Source: Lunularia cruciata (lineage: Eukaryota > Streptophyta > Marchantiopsida > Lunulariales > Lunulariaceae). Taken from it: DNA of 64,000 bases. The notes under the pieces were generated by a model. It was not told the origin of the DNA, made no database searches, and saw nothing but the letters and a program-made list of their open reading frames with translations. The stretch is from assembly GCA_948567375.1 (NCBI GenBank), contig OX419758.1:13087001-13151000 (forward strand), in the 5' to 3' direction. Below, piece after piece: positions 22,357 to 39,327 of the stretch. The position numbers and the translations under genes are program-made. The stretch's first letter is position 1. Every line of letters begins with the position of its first letter.

Positions 22357-23566
22357 CATGAGGAGCTAGGACATTTTAGAGTGAAGCAAACATATAGTTT
22401 ACTCTAGAGTCATTATTTGGTGGCATGATATGTAGATTAATGTGTAAAAGATGGTTGTTAGATGTATGGTTTGTGACTGAGTTAAATTATTCAATGCTCA
22501 TATGCCACAATTACAACCCATGTTTATCATGGGATTGGATTATAGTTGGATTTTGGACTTTGTTGCACCTTTACCGTTAACTATGAGATATCATTAATAT
22601 GCTTTGGTTATGATGGAGCACTTCTTCAAGTGGATTGAGTTGGTGGAACTTCTTGACAAGTTCAATGAAGGGTTACTTATTTGTTCTTGGATTGGGTTCT
22701 TTGTTTTTTTATGCACTAAATAAGGTCTTGATTGATAATGGTATGGATTTCTTGGGAGATTTTTAAGTCTTGCATGAGAATGACTTAATTGATCACCATT
22801 TATATCTTGAGATCACCTTGAGGTAGATACTTTTGCATAAATAATTTTTTAAATAATGAGAGAGGATTGCATAAGTATGGTTTGTAGAGAGATCACCTGA
22901 GAGATTGGAATCTCCCATTACCTTGGTTGGTTATGGACTATTGGTTTAGCTAGCAAGCCTCCTTAACATCCTTGTCTCCTTACTCTATGGACAAGATCCA
23001 GATTTACCTACAACCATTTCTTGTGATGCTACTATAGTTGTGGACTTGGATGATCCGGATGTATGAGTGCATGTTCTCAACAATCAAAGATCTTTCAAAG
23101 AGTGGTGGTGATGGACTTTGAGAACTTGGTGATTGCTCAACATAGAGATATCTTACATTATATCATTGTTCAAGGAGGTGGTTATCGACCCTTGATCCAT
23201 CTGTTTAATCCTAGTGATTATGTACATCTACAACAAACAACACCAAGACTCTTGATGTGACTATAGGCCGTACTATCTTGAGAGTGCATGAGATCTTGCC
23301 TTTTGTAGTCTTCATGTTAGAAGTATGAGTTGTTTAGAAGGATCATATGCGCAGTTGTGCACCATACCACCTCCCAAACATTGATGGCACAATGGATCCA
23401 AGCAATTGTATATGCATGCTTGCAATATATATTATGTTGCTCTATTGGTAGAGTTGCTACTATGTTGGTTTGCAATAATTGTTCAAGAGGATGGCATATG
23501 ATATGTTTGACTCTTCCCCTCATGGTGGTTCCTAAAGTGCAATGGCTATGTACTCAATGTGCTTGA
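22357..23566 (+). pseudogene. decayed retroelement integrase followed by a PHD-type zinc finger
   Basis: Read through stops and shifts on the plus strand, the order is an integrase zinc-binding start (HEELGHFRVKQTYS), a core entry (GLDYSWILDFVAPLP, then YALVMMEHFFKWIELVELLDK), and a stretch like the region around the second Asp (GMDFLGRF). Past 23,240 come TILRVHEILPF and CAPYHLPNIDGTMDPS. Then a Cys/His-rich segment near 23,470-23,566 reads CNNCSRGWHMICLTLPL...VQWLCTQC, with PHD-finger spacing. The element is dead. A PHD finger downstream of integrase parallels the chromodomain of chromoviruses as a possible chromatin-targeting module (inference). Confidence 0.65.
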
Positions 23567-23861
23567 CACCTTAGTTAGTTCATTCTTTAAGTGGTATAGG
23601 TTGTAGACAAGTAACTAATAATGAGGTATGATTGCACTCGGCCTCTTGATCTTTGCCCATCATAGGACATACCACATACTTGGAATAGATGGCTATCTAG
23701 AGTGAGAGGGACCTTACCCCAACTATGGAGAAGATTGTGGCACTTTAGAGTTTATGTGTGACTTCTTATATGAGTTGTGCTTCTATAGTGTATGATATTA
23801 ACAACAATGTATGTTGTGTATAGATGTGCATTTTCCCAGAAACTATCATTAACATTTTCAC

Positions 23862-24200
23862 TACCTAAGCTAGTTAGTTAGGACCTTGGAGTGATTATCC
23901 TGGTAGCCATAGTTTTATCAATAGTTACTCATTGGTTACTTGGTGGTAGCTATCTACTATGTTATGGTTTTTGATTACACCATTAGAGTCATTCACATCA
24001 TGTTGTTGGATATACTATTAGGGCTAGACTCCTTGATTTCCAAGGAAGAGTATACTTCAAATTGTAGCTCCAAAGAGCTCACTTCTTATGTGTTGAGCCT
24101 TTGAGCTCTTGGCTATGGTGGATAGAGGCCAGAAAGTGCAACTTGGATTCTATGAGCTAGAGTGGATGTGGCTTGATGGAGTAATCATTACCAATTTTCA
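23862..24200 (+). repeat. dispersed repeat R1, copy 2
   Basis: This is the diverged second copy of the repeat at 15,761-16,080. It is flanked by a separate direct duplication of about 90 bp (23,744-23,830 and 24,241-24,330, sharing TAGAGTTTATGT and CTTCTATAGTGTATGAT). Confidence 0.7.
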
Positions 24201-24330
24201 AAGTGTATTGAGTGTTGAGTTTTGATCATTTGATTAATTGTGGGATTTTAGAGTTTATGTTTGATCTTATATGAGTTGCACTTCTATAGTGTATGATTTT
24301 GATAACAATGTATATTATGTAGCAATATAT

Positions 24331-25770
24331 ACTTGCATGTTGTATACACATATTGTGGCCTTGTAGACCAAACTAGACAAGCCCTTGACCATGTGACTAT
24401 TAAGCTTCATCTTGCAAGCTTGAGAGTCAAGGTATCAAACTGTTGTGCATGATACTCTTTAGGTATTCCTCCTCACCTCTAGCTTCTAGAGTTTTGTATT
24501 ACATCTATAAATCACTTTGCATTCTTAAGTGTTAATAAGATCCAAGAATTTTGTCCAATGCTTTCTCCACTATGCTTTTGTAGAGGATATCCTTCATATG
24601 GATCACCTTTCTCTACTAATAGATCCTTATGTGGTATTTGATATTATTCCTTCTAGTATTGCTTATTTTTTGACCAACCTAATCTACAAGGTTCCTCTTC
24701 TTCAACCTTCTTTTCAATTTTTAGAGCCTTTAATGTGACAATCATATGAGGCTTTTTTTTAAATCATTGGACCAAGGACTTTTGATTAAGTGATAAGGGA
24801 TGTGGCACATAGATAAATATATAATAATGGGGTAGATCTATTATGTTTGAAGGAGACCGTACCAATAGCATTCTTGGATAGTTGGGCATTCTTGGCATCT
24901 TTGCTTCTTTCTTGTTTTGTAGTTGTTTATGGGCCAATCTTGGAGACATTCTCTTCTAGTTGATCCATCCTTTTCTTGTGCTACTAGGGTACATGTTGCT
25001 CTTACTCTAGCAATGGTGTAAATTCTTAGATCCTAGCTTGATATTGCACTAGAGCATTCCAATTTGAATCAACTACTTTCTCTACAACAATAAAATTTCT
25101 TAGGTTTGATCCATCCACCTATATCTACATTACTGATTGGTGAGTGTGTTATTATCTTAGATGCAATAGAGATCCATATCACTTGTTTCACATTTCAAGA
25201 ATGGAGTATAACTACTCATAACACCCTCAAAGATATAGTGCTTGTGATGACATGGGAGAGTGTACACTTAAGTTGGAAGGAATGTTGGTACATACATTGT
25301 GGACAACACAAGTCAAGGTAGACTTGTATGTGGTTTGAGATATTTAAGTAAGAGTGATAGATGCTGAGGTGACAGATTTTACATTCAATGCAATTTTGGA
25401 GGGGTGATTACACATTCTCTTGGATTGGTGGCAAGTAGAGTAGAAATAGCCAATGGTTTCTAAGGTATAGGGATATACCTCTTTATTCCTCAAGCTTTAG
25501 AATTATGTAGAGCTATATCTTGGATATATCATTTGACATGACAGATTACCTTATTAGACTATTAGACTATAGGGAATCATTTTCATTTTACTATTTTGTA
25601 GTTTACTTTAGACAATAGATGTCCATTGCTTTATAAAGAGTAGTGGCCCGATGCAATCCATAAGAAATTAATCATATTGTTTCTCTTGATGCTCCAATGG
25701 TATGTAAATCGTTTGACTTACATAGCTCTTTAGACAGTAGAACAGATGGCTCATTCCGCTACTATTGCTA
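24331..25770. other. AT-rich sequence, no gene seen
   Basis: Frames are short and interrupted and no domain was recognised. It is probably old transposon DNA, judging by position between repeats and by composition. Confidence 0.4.
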
Positions 25771-25862
25771 TTGGGTCAACCCCATTTTACCGCTTAGATT
25801 GTATCCTTATTCTACTCGAGGGGTCCTCCCATCCGTCTTGTTATCTATGTGTGCCGAGTTCT
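25770..25862 (+). repeat. dispersed ~85-bp repeat R2, copy 1
   Basis: Core shared with 26,360-26,442, 28,694-28,784 and 35,560-35,642. Recurring blocks are TATCCTTGT (TATCCTTAT here), CTTGATGGGGTCTTCCCATCC and TATGTGTGCCG, with variants in each copy. Confidence 0.65.
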
Positions 25863-26120
25863 CTTATGTATATATTTTAAAACTTGTTGGACTTCATTTG
25901 TGTCCATGTATTCAAATCGTTGTGTACAGTTGTCGTTACTGTTCACTTGATATCTGTTTATTCAACAGAAGAGAAGTGATATATCGTGCTGGAGCAGTGC
26001 ATGTATGTGATGCAACACTGGGTTTTTATGTAGTGTTCGCCTTATTATTCCTTCACAGAAGCTCACCAGGAAAGCACTCAGGCTGTTCGTGAACTAGTGC
26101 GGCCTTCGATCTATACCATT

Positions 26121-26201
26121 CGAACCTGGACAAGCGCAGTAGGACCTGCCGGCGTGCGAGGCCAATCTAGTAGAATATACACTCGCACTTGTCCAGGTTT
26201 G
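26121..26201. repeat. short inverted repeat, hairpin-forming
   Basis: CGAACCTGGACAAGCGCAGT at 26,121-26,140 pairs with ACTCGCACTTGTCCAGGTTT at 26,181-26,200, with a few mismatches and a ~40-nt loop. Arm length and loop size would fit a small miRNA-like or foldback hairpin. The stem does not extend much beyond the arms, which weakens a miRNA reading. Confidence 0.5.
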
Positions 26202-26359
26202 CACCTAACAATATGGATAAATGTAAACTTGAGCTCATCTGCAATTATCTACATATCATTTTCGTCACATGAGGGACCTTACCATGATTTGTCCATCTTG
26301 GTCACATCAGCGTCTTGTTCTAATCGGTCGTATCTTGGGCTATAGGAAAATAGAGAGGT

Positions 26360-26442
26360 TTAGCTTATTTTAACTTTTAGGTTTTATCCTTGTATGGTTT
26401 GATGGATCTTCCCATCCTTCTTGTTATTCTATGCGAGTCGTC
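26360..26442 (+). repeat. dispersed repeat R2, copy 2
   Basis: Contains TTTTATCCTTGTATGG and GATGGATCTTCCCATCCTTC, matching the other copies in order and spacing. Confidence 0.65.
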
Positions 26443-31324
<4,882 letters not shown>

Positions 31325-32382
31325 CGACAAGTATCGTGAAACCCTGCCCTGCTAATACTGACTGACGGCGCAAGGCCTGCATGCTCGGATCTCTGTGAAA
31401 GCCTCCGTCGTCTCTGAGTGGGACCTGCACAAGGAAGATCTCTCTGCACATGAAATGCGGTTGAACAAGTCCTTATGATTGTTATGACGATACAAAGTCT
31501 ATCTTGGCATGCAATATCCGTCTATCTGCATGCCCCGCAGTTATGAGAATTTCACTACCACGGAACTGGTAGAGGGAATCTTACTCCAGAATAATTTCCT
31601 TCCCAACATTCTTTCCACAATAGTTCCTCTTCAGGTCCACTGTTTTGATTATGCGCTTGAATGTGTTGTTTTCTTCTATTAAGCTTCACCTCATTAGCTC
31701 GCAGTTATCTTCATTATCAATTCGTTAAAGGTCGCTTCAATCGTCTTTGGAAATTAGTTCTTCATCTCTACGTATTACCTACTTCTTTCTAAACAGACGT
31801 TAGAGAGCGAATCTGTTTAGGGCCAAACAAGGACAGGCAAAGTTCACAATGGAAGTACAAGGCAACCAAGGGCTCCGATCAGAATCGGAAGTGCTCTCTT
31901 CTATTTAGGTCTTTAATAATATGCACGTACAGCAAAATTCGAATCCAGAAATATGGCAAAAATAATAAAACACAGGCATCTTGGAGGATAGTTATAATAT
32001 ATCGGTATAATTTCCCTGCCAGTGAAAAGGTAAAAAGATGAAAAGTAAAATATGTGCAGACACTATGGTCCAGATGCATCGTACTTGTTTGGAACTCAAA
32101 ACTAGAAGCCAAATTTCCTTTATTCTTGTGATATCCTGCTTTTGACAGTGTCCGGTGGAGGCCGTCTCCAGTTTCCGGATGATAATGCCATAGAGCTCCA
32201 TCACGCTTACTTCATAATATTTGCACAGCATACATCTGTACAAATAGTCAATCCGGAAATAGACCCTCACCGCTTTTCTTTATCATTTGCGAAGAAATGC
32301 TAACAGTGATCACCTTCAAGGTTCATCATTAGATATTCGTCTTCTTCAGTGGCGATTACTTCATCATCGAAGTACATTCTTC
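31325..32382 (-). other. possible spliced gene: three candidate exons
   Basis: Three minus-strand segments have splice-like borders and protein-like frames. 31,325-31,424 lies between CAG and GTAAGT and reads VPLRDDGGFHRDPSMQALRR and on to FTILVG. The segment ending at 31,585 before GTAAG reads NSGPEEELLWKECWEGNYSG, and its phase fits the next exon. 32,300-32,382 follows TGCAG, reads MYFDDEVIATEEDEYLMMN and ends at a TAG. Because the third segment ends in a stop and lies upstream, the pieces may belong to different transcripts. No family was recognised. Confidence 0.3.
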
Positions 32383-32824
32383 CTGCACTTCTTCTTGATC
32401 ACGTGTTAGCCACAATCAGCAACATTTATGCTCTAGATGCATTGAAGCTGCTCAATCCATCTGTTCCTTCTTTGCTATACCAACAAAACAAATGAGCACA
32501 TGACATAAAGCCTGCTGTATCTATCGAAAAGGACAGCGCCACTTGTGCCATGTCACAGAGAGCTGAATAGCACGGATGTAGTAGCTATTGGAAACAAACC
32601 AAAGTCGACTGACCTTAACCAACGATTTGAGGTGAGAAATCACTTTACAAATGTAGTAGTTTGACTACTCCTAAGACCACCGAAATCCGGAGCAAACTAG
32701 ATATGCTTTGAGCATAAAGCATATGAGTTGTGCTTATCTTTTGCATTGGGGTGACAAATAACAGCAACTTCAAGGGTTACTGTGTAAAAGGTACGGTATC
32801 AATTTGCAGGAAAGTTTGCGATAA

Positions 32825-33240
32825 AGGAGGGTCATTGGGACCCAAAGATAAGAGGAAACCCTTAAGAGAGGGAGAAGGACTGCGCAGGAGGGACCGCCGT
32901 AGGGGAAAAGTCCGCATCTCGAACCAAACTCTGAGGGGGCCGGTTCTGTCCAGTACACCGAGTTAAGGATGATTCTCGGGCACGGAAAGTCTCTTGGAAA
33001 GAGGTCCTAAGGACGAGGGGTTTCTGTAGTTAAGCTGACTTATGCTCATGCTGACCCGCTACGGCAGTCACATTCTTGAACTGCGCTGGTTAACCATGTC
33101 AATCTTATCATCACCGGGAATTAGCTGGAGCCACGTCATTCTCCTTACCTTGTTTAACCTGTGGTGGGACCGACTAAGTCTCTTACGAGGAAGTTGAAGT
33201 GCCGATTCTTAAACTGTTGCGATAGATCTGCAGAGAACGG
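32825..33240. other. GC- and purine-rich block, possibly organelle-derived
   Basis: Composition changes abruptly from AT-rich flanks to a GC-richer, G/A-rich stretch (AGAGGGAGAAGGACTGCGCA, later GGTGGGACCGACTAAGTC). The texture resembles plant mitochondrial intron or spacer DNA, so a nuclear insertion of mitochondrial DNA is possible. No mitochondrial gene or group II domain V was identified. The 78-codon frame in it has no domain. Confidence 0.25.
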
Positions 33241-33360
33241 GACCTGATCTTTCACGAAGGCTTCCAGTTGGGAACCACTATAACACGAGCACAAAGAGAT
33301 GAAGTACTTCCAGCTCTAAACTCAGCATCTGTCAATTGCATTATTCTCCTGTAGCGCCTT

Positions 33361-33380
33361 ACTGGTACTGCAGTACCAGT
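33361..33380. repeat. perfect 20-bp palindrome
   Basis: ACTGGTACTGCAGTACCAGT is its own reverse complement. It could be a dimer-protein site or chance; no gene start lies immediately beside it. Confidence 0.9.
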
Positions 33381-35559
33381 CAGGAGTATATATACACATA
33401 TCTAAGCAAGGAGCGAATATGGTACTGAGCTAAACTGATAGCGCTTTTACGTCAAGTTAGAGTATACGGAGGGCCTGTCAAAGAAATTTGGACAAAGGAA
33501 ATATAAAAAGAAGAGAAGCAATGATTCACATAGCAACCCTATGGAAATTAAACAGTGTGGTGTCCTCACCTAAGCAGCAGTTCAGTCCATGGACCAAAAG
33601 ATCCAATTGTTGGCCCCTCACTTTACCAGGATATCTTCATCCACCTGCGCCGATCTCCTTTTGATAGTAACCAAGATAAAGATTCAGAAGAAAGCATATT
33701 GCTCCTAGACCTTTGACTAATCTTCTCGAGACTAGTGGAGACAAGTAATAATACTTCAGCGCATACATATATACCACTAATTTAAAGTCCTTAAGCGCAC
33801 TTCAGCGCATACACTAATTTAAAGTCCTAGCAAAGCACATACTATCAGCAGAAGAGAGAGTAGACATGAGAAAACCTACCCATGAATCATAGGACACGGA
33901 TAAGGTCCAAGTGTGGCAGTGGGACCGATTTTTCAGGTGTAGTACAGTGTCTACACATATCATTCGTGTGAAAGGATTATTCTATCGAGCATCGCATACT
34001 AAATGATCGCATTTCTGCCTTGTGTGCTTGTCAATGTCAGCCCTCCGTACTTCTACGCATACACCGTCTCTCACCACACTAATATGATTGTGAAGAAGTT
34101 AAAATATGCAACTCATGTTTGTAGCACCACTTTAAGCTGGAGAAGGCGACCCGCGTAGAAAAAGAGGCTTTAAGTAAGTTTGATTTATTTGAAGTAAGTT
34201 TGATTTATTTGTACTCTTTGTTTATGATAGTTTCATAAGTAGAAGATATTGTTAAAAAGCTAATTACTCGTTGTACCCTACAACAAGTTATGTACAATTG
34301 CACTTGGATCTAGATACTGTATCATGTAGTAGACTGTAGCATCCGATCAAATCAAGTAAGAAAGATTGAAGATAAACAAGATGTGTGTTTTAGTCCTCGC
34401 TCTCGGTGCATTCACAATGGGATTGGGTGGTCAAGTCCGCGATGGCCGGCAAAATCGCACTAGTGTAAGCTTGTTTCTAGAGCAACTTGTCGTTACTTAC
34501 GTTGTGCTCGCATTTGAGTCCCGGAATGGGACGAACTGGTTGATTGAATAAGTCAATTTGCACGTGCATTTGGTAGCTGTAGTTAATGGAGTTGAAGTGT
34601 AGTTTAATAGTCAAACAGCAGTCTTTTCACATCCTAATTCCTGCACTTAGTGCGCCAAACTAGAGTGAAATTGTTTCCCATGTCTGAATTCAGGCTATCT
34701 TATGACAAAGTGAATGAACTGCAATGAAAATTACCGAACATGTTTCACGCGAAGCTGCCTATTAACAAATTCAACTGTATTTGAACGAGTTAATGCCTCT
34801 TTCGTCAACTCAAGATCTGTCAAAATTTGTCAAACGCGACGCTTTCTCAACTAGTGTCTCCAGGAACTCAAGGCTTCAGCGTCTAATGTAGGCTCTACGA
34901 ATGGATAATAACGACGGATTCATCTTCCTCCAGCGTCTCATGTAAGGAATAAAGATAGAATACAAGTTGTGTGGACAGCAAGAGAAATGAGAGCTTTTTT
35001 AACGTCTGTGGGTTTATGACGCGGTGATATCATTTCTCTCAACCTGTGCATCGATTTCACCTAGGCAGGGGCCCAAGATTGACCGCAGAAGAGTCAGCGT
35101 CCAGAGTGAAAACATGCATAAATATATTTTCTCTCAAATACCTTCCTTTGAGCTCTTCCCTCCAAAGAATTGCTTGACACTACCCCATATTTAGCGGTCC
35201 GACTTACCGGCAACCGAAATTTGGCAAAAGACTTAATAGTGACCCTTTGAGATTTGAGGTGCCACGTGAATCCTACATAGTAGCCACTTAATAATATTTC
35301 CAATAATGTATAAGGTGGTTTTCCAAACATAAGATCATTATTCTTATTTTTTAGATTTATCATTCGAAGTTTCAGACAAAAATCACAACTCTTGTGTTTA
35401 ATTTGTCATGCGGTTTAACTTCTGAAATAATATTTATAATTCCTAAGTTGAATGCTTTATAGCAATTGTAAACTCTATGAATAAACGATTATAATCATAT
35501 TAATAAAATTACACTAACTTATAATATAAATACAATTTATCAAACAATGAATCCCTGTT

Positions 35560-35642
35560 CTATTCTATTTACTCTTACGTTTTATCCTTGTTCAGCTTGA
35601 TGCGATCTTGCCATCCTTCTACTCATCATATGTGTGCCGCGT
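35560..35642 (+). repeat. dispersed repeat R2, copy 4
   Basis: Contains TTTTATCCTTGTTCAGCTTG, GATCTTGCCATCCTTCT and TATGTGTGCCGC in the same order as the other copies. Confidence 0.6.
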
Positions 35643-38600
35643 TTCGAGAAAAATTATTACTAGAGTACCTTAATCTTGATCCTAACCCCAAGTACCCAAC
35701 TCCCACTTAACCTAGTCTAAACTACTTCCCTACTCTTATCGATCCCAAGCTACGGTCCTCGACGCCATCGCGAGCACCCTCATGCCTTGACAAGAACACA
35801 TTGGTAAGCACGAAATCTATCAACTATGACGAAGGTGTGACACGTTGGAGCACGTGGCAGCGGGGGGGTGTCGTGGATCTTGGGGTATCGATAAGTCGAA
35901 ATGCAGAATGGGAACTGTGAAGTCTTTCTCGCCTATTCACTGAGCATGCATTGCTCAGCCAATGCATAGAAGGGATCTTAGTTTCTTTAGTATCGAGCCC
36001 TGACTACAGTTGTTTCAATCTACGCGGCGTTATGTTAAGTTTAGGACGTTTAGGAATCTACTTCTAATGAGCTCGGTTGTCTTCAATTCAACCCTCAAAT
36101 TTGTGAATCCACTCTTTTGCGGACGAAATGCAGTGCTGTACAAGGCCTCGACACATGTGAGTATGCGGAAAGCGAGCGATATGTTCACCGATCACAATCT
36201 AACTACGACCTGAGGTCGAGAAAAGTTAAATAGAGGTTCGCGATAATGCTGGACAATAGATAAGTTTCCATGATAGAGAAAGGTGTCGAACGGTTGGATT
36301 TACAGCAAAGAGGTGCTGCCTCATTCTGATGCTAGCAGCATTTTGTTCTAACATATTGTTTCGAGTGGGGCCGCTTAGATTATAACAGCAGACAACCGCA
36401 AGAAAAACCAAGTGGACTAAAGAAACAAGAAAAAACAGTTGAAAATATAGCAACTAAAGTGAGATAGATGATGAAATTGAGCGGCTCTACACCCAGAATA
36501 TGAACGCGCACATGAGTCAAGGAGAAGGGAGAGACTTCGTCCATTTGATTGGAGTTCAAAGTGTTTGTACGATGGCATCAAGTGTGCACAAACGTCATGG
36601 CTGAACAAAATGAGAAGAAGCGTACACTGAGTTAGCCGCAGGAGTGGATGTGGATGAATAACCTTGTCCCACAAACCCACACCAGATGTCTGGACACGAA
36701 AGTACGAGGCATAGATCGCTTTTGTAGTGTCTGGTTCAAAGGGTACGAAGCATATTGTTGTTGAAGATGCTATGTAGCTTTCTCTTTGGGTCCCCTGGAG
36801 AATTGAGAGCTAGGGTATTTGTATAGAGCTGGATATAGGCTGTCTTGTATCAGACCATTTTTCAGCTTACGCAGCAGCTCTCCTCATTGTGTTCATGAAT
36901 CCGTAGTACATGTAGCAATGTGGCTTTGCGTGGCCTTACGAACCTTTTAAGGATTCATCTCTACAACTTCGTGCATATTTATCACAAGATGCGAAGTGTG
37001 TTTGGTCCACTCATCAAAAGCACCCACTACATATAACTCAAGAAATGATAATGCAGACTTTAACCACAATATGCCCCCAGTACTTGGATCCCTAACCTGC
37101 CAGAATCCATCTATCGTACCCAGTGTCTATTGGGGTGTACCATTTACCTCGTTGCTGCAATGATTTGACCACCCCAGCCGAGCTTGATCATAAGCTAGAA
37201 CACATCTTCCCAAATTACAAACTCAGTGTGTTAAGGTTATACAAGACATCCAAGCGATCGCATATTTTGGAAGTGGAAAGTGTACGACTATCTTGGCGCT
37301 TAAAGTGAAAACAAAAGATGAGGGGACTGTGGTTAGTCCAGGTAACTTGCATTCGCAAAGGTGCACTGATTGCACTGCTAGATCATTATTTTATTATGTC
37401 CGACCCCCAAAAATATGTGTGCAGCTAAGTTCAATCATTGTGGCATCAGCAAATTGACTATACTAGACAAAACATGGAAAGTATAAACGTCGCTACTACC
37501 TAGCCTGGGTTTCTCAACTCGGGGCGTTGTTTGCTTACGATTTTCAAAACACACGGCTGGAGGGAAGGAAGTGAAGGAAGTGAAGGAAGTACCATTGTTA
37601 TTACTGTCGTTGATTGTGAAGCAAGGCAAACAGTTGTAAACCTTTTGTTAGTGTAACCGCCAGATTCCTTCAAACCCCACACACAAGAACGACGAGCATC
37701 CGGGTCCCCCGCAAGGGACTGGAGAAAATCCTAGCGAAAGCAATCTGTATTTAAATTGGATGATTGGCAATCCCTGATCACATTTCTTGACTCCCACCTA
37801 TAGAAGGTAGATATGGGACAAGATGTTGGATTTGGGTAACACTCAGGGTAGCAGATCCGCTCTCAGACTTGTTCTTTGATCGCAGTAACACACTTCATAT
37901 ACAGTTTGGACCGGAAGGATTGCTCGAGGGACCGCTGTGTATGACCTGACGTTGATCGATGCACCTTGATAGTTTTAACAAAAATGTCAAAACGATTAAA
38001 TGAAACTTTGTGACTTGAGATGAATCGAAGTAATTACTCAACGCAACTAGAAGTGAACACTACAGAAAAGAAGCACATCATTACCCAAATGGCTCAACTC
38101 ATTTTGTTCCTAGTGCTTAAATGCCACTATGGAGTTTTGTGTTGAATGAGCCGAAGTATGAAGTATGAAGGACAAGGGATACCAATCTGATTGAGCCTAC
38201 TTGAAGATCCAGGATGTGGTCGGTCGGACGGGGAGGCATCTTGGAATTAGTGTGCAGTTAACCAGTTGATTCATTCAGTCGAACGAAAGTGGTAAAGTCA
38301 TAGAAGCAGAGATGATGATATCGACCGAATTGGTTTTCCACCCGGCATGTTTCACTTCTCGAAATGATGAAGGAAAAGTGAAACAAAGTCACAAAGAAAG
38401 AACAAAGAACAAAAATGTTACCTAATCACGTAAGAAGTCTTGGAAATTCTGATGTTGCTGGCAAAAGTATTCGACTTATCAGTGGGCTGCTAACGCATAG
38501 GCCAACTTGTCACGGGAAATTTAAGCGGACACCAGTCCGACGGAATCAATTTGATGATGAAAACTGGCTCATTAGCTCTTTAAATTTAGACGGAAGGCGC

Positions 38601-39060
38601 ACGCCAGAAGCTGCCAAATTCGGCCAGGCACGCTAAGATAACGAGACACAGCTAAGTGCAGGGGAGATTTGGATGCAGATGGAGAACGGGAAGTTGGCGG
38701 CTGTGGAGGGCACCAACGGAACGGCGGCTCGAGAAACGCCAATGCATCACAAGGACCGCAGCATGGAGAGCCAATGGGGGAGCAGCGGGCACATGTCCAT
38801 CGCTGCCAGAGTAGTCAACGATGGATTTGGTAGGAATGTGCAGACACGTGGCAGAGGTGATGCTGCTGTTGAATGAAGGAGCCTTTACTCGGTCCGCTTT
38901 TACTGCGTTAGGAAAAAATCCGACAAAGTCCGTAGTAGTCACACAACGGAAGCTGCGGTGATCAAAGTTACATCCGAAATTCTTCCTCCTACGACAAAGT
39001 CGAATTTAGCTATGGAAACAGAGGGCCAGAAGTTTAAAGGCTTACCAGTTGTCAAGTAGT

Positions 39061-39327
39061 CCGCGAAAGAGGGGAGGGTGGGAGAGTAGAAAGGCCCAGA
39101 GAGAGCACTGAGAGAGCAGAAGAAGTTGTTTGCGGTGAGAGAAGGAGAGAGAGAAAGAAAGTGAGAGATTTGAGACTGAGGATCTGAGAGAGAGATACAG
39201 AGTGAGAGGGAGAGAAGGGGACGCTGAAAGAGTTTGATGATTCAGGAAAGGGGGAAAAGAATCTGGAGAGTGTGGGTGGAAGATAGAGTAGGAGAGAGAG
39301 GACGGGAAGAGGTTGATTAGATGTGCA
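39061..39327 (+). promoter_or_regulatory. GA-rich 5' leader of the bHLH gene
   Basis: A long purine tract of GAGA-type repeats runs to within about 25 bases of the ATG. GAGA-rich leaders are common in plant regulatory genes and can be bound by BBR/BPC proteins. An upstream ATG at 39,321-39,323, out of frame with the main start, opens a short frame overlapping the coding region and could reduce translation. Confidence 0.5.

Larger units (their letters stand above)
33241..39060. other. intergenic DNA, small duplications, no supportable gene
   Basis: No gene was recognised. Small structures include a perfect palindrome at 33,361-33,380, a duplicated block CTTCAGCGCATACA...CTAATTTAAAGTCCT within 33,755-33,830, a tandem AAGTAAGTTTGATTTATTTG twice near 34,174-34,213, and GAAGGAAGT three times near 37,564-37,590. 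The last few hundred bases are probably upstream sequence of the bHLH gene. Confidence 0.5.

Noticed and set aside
25697-26092. 131-codon plus-strand frame, Cys/Leu/Tyr-rich
   Set aside because: It runs through dispersed repeat R2 copy 1, so it is a chance frame.
33835-33870. similarity to miR156 (GCAGAAGAGAGAGTAGAC)
   Set aside because: Several mismatches to the mature sequence and no opposing arm to form a hairpin.
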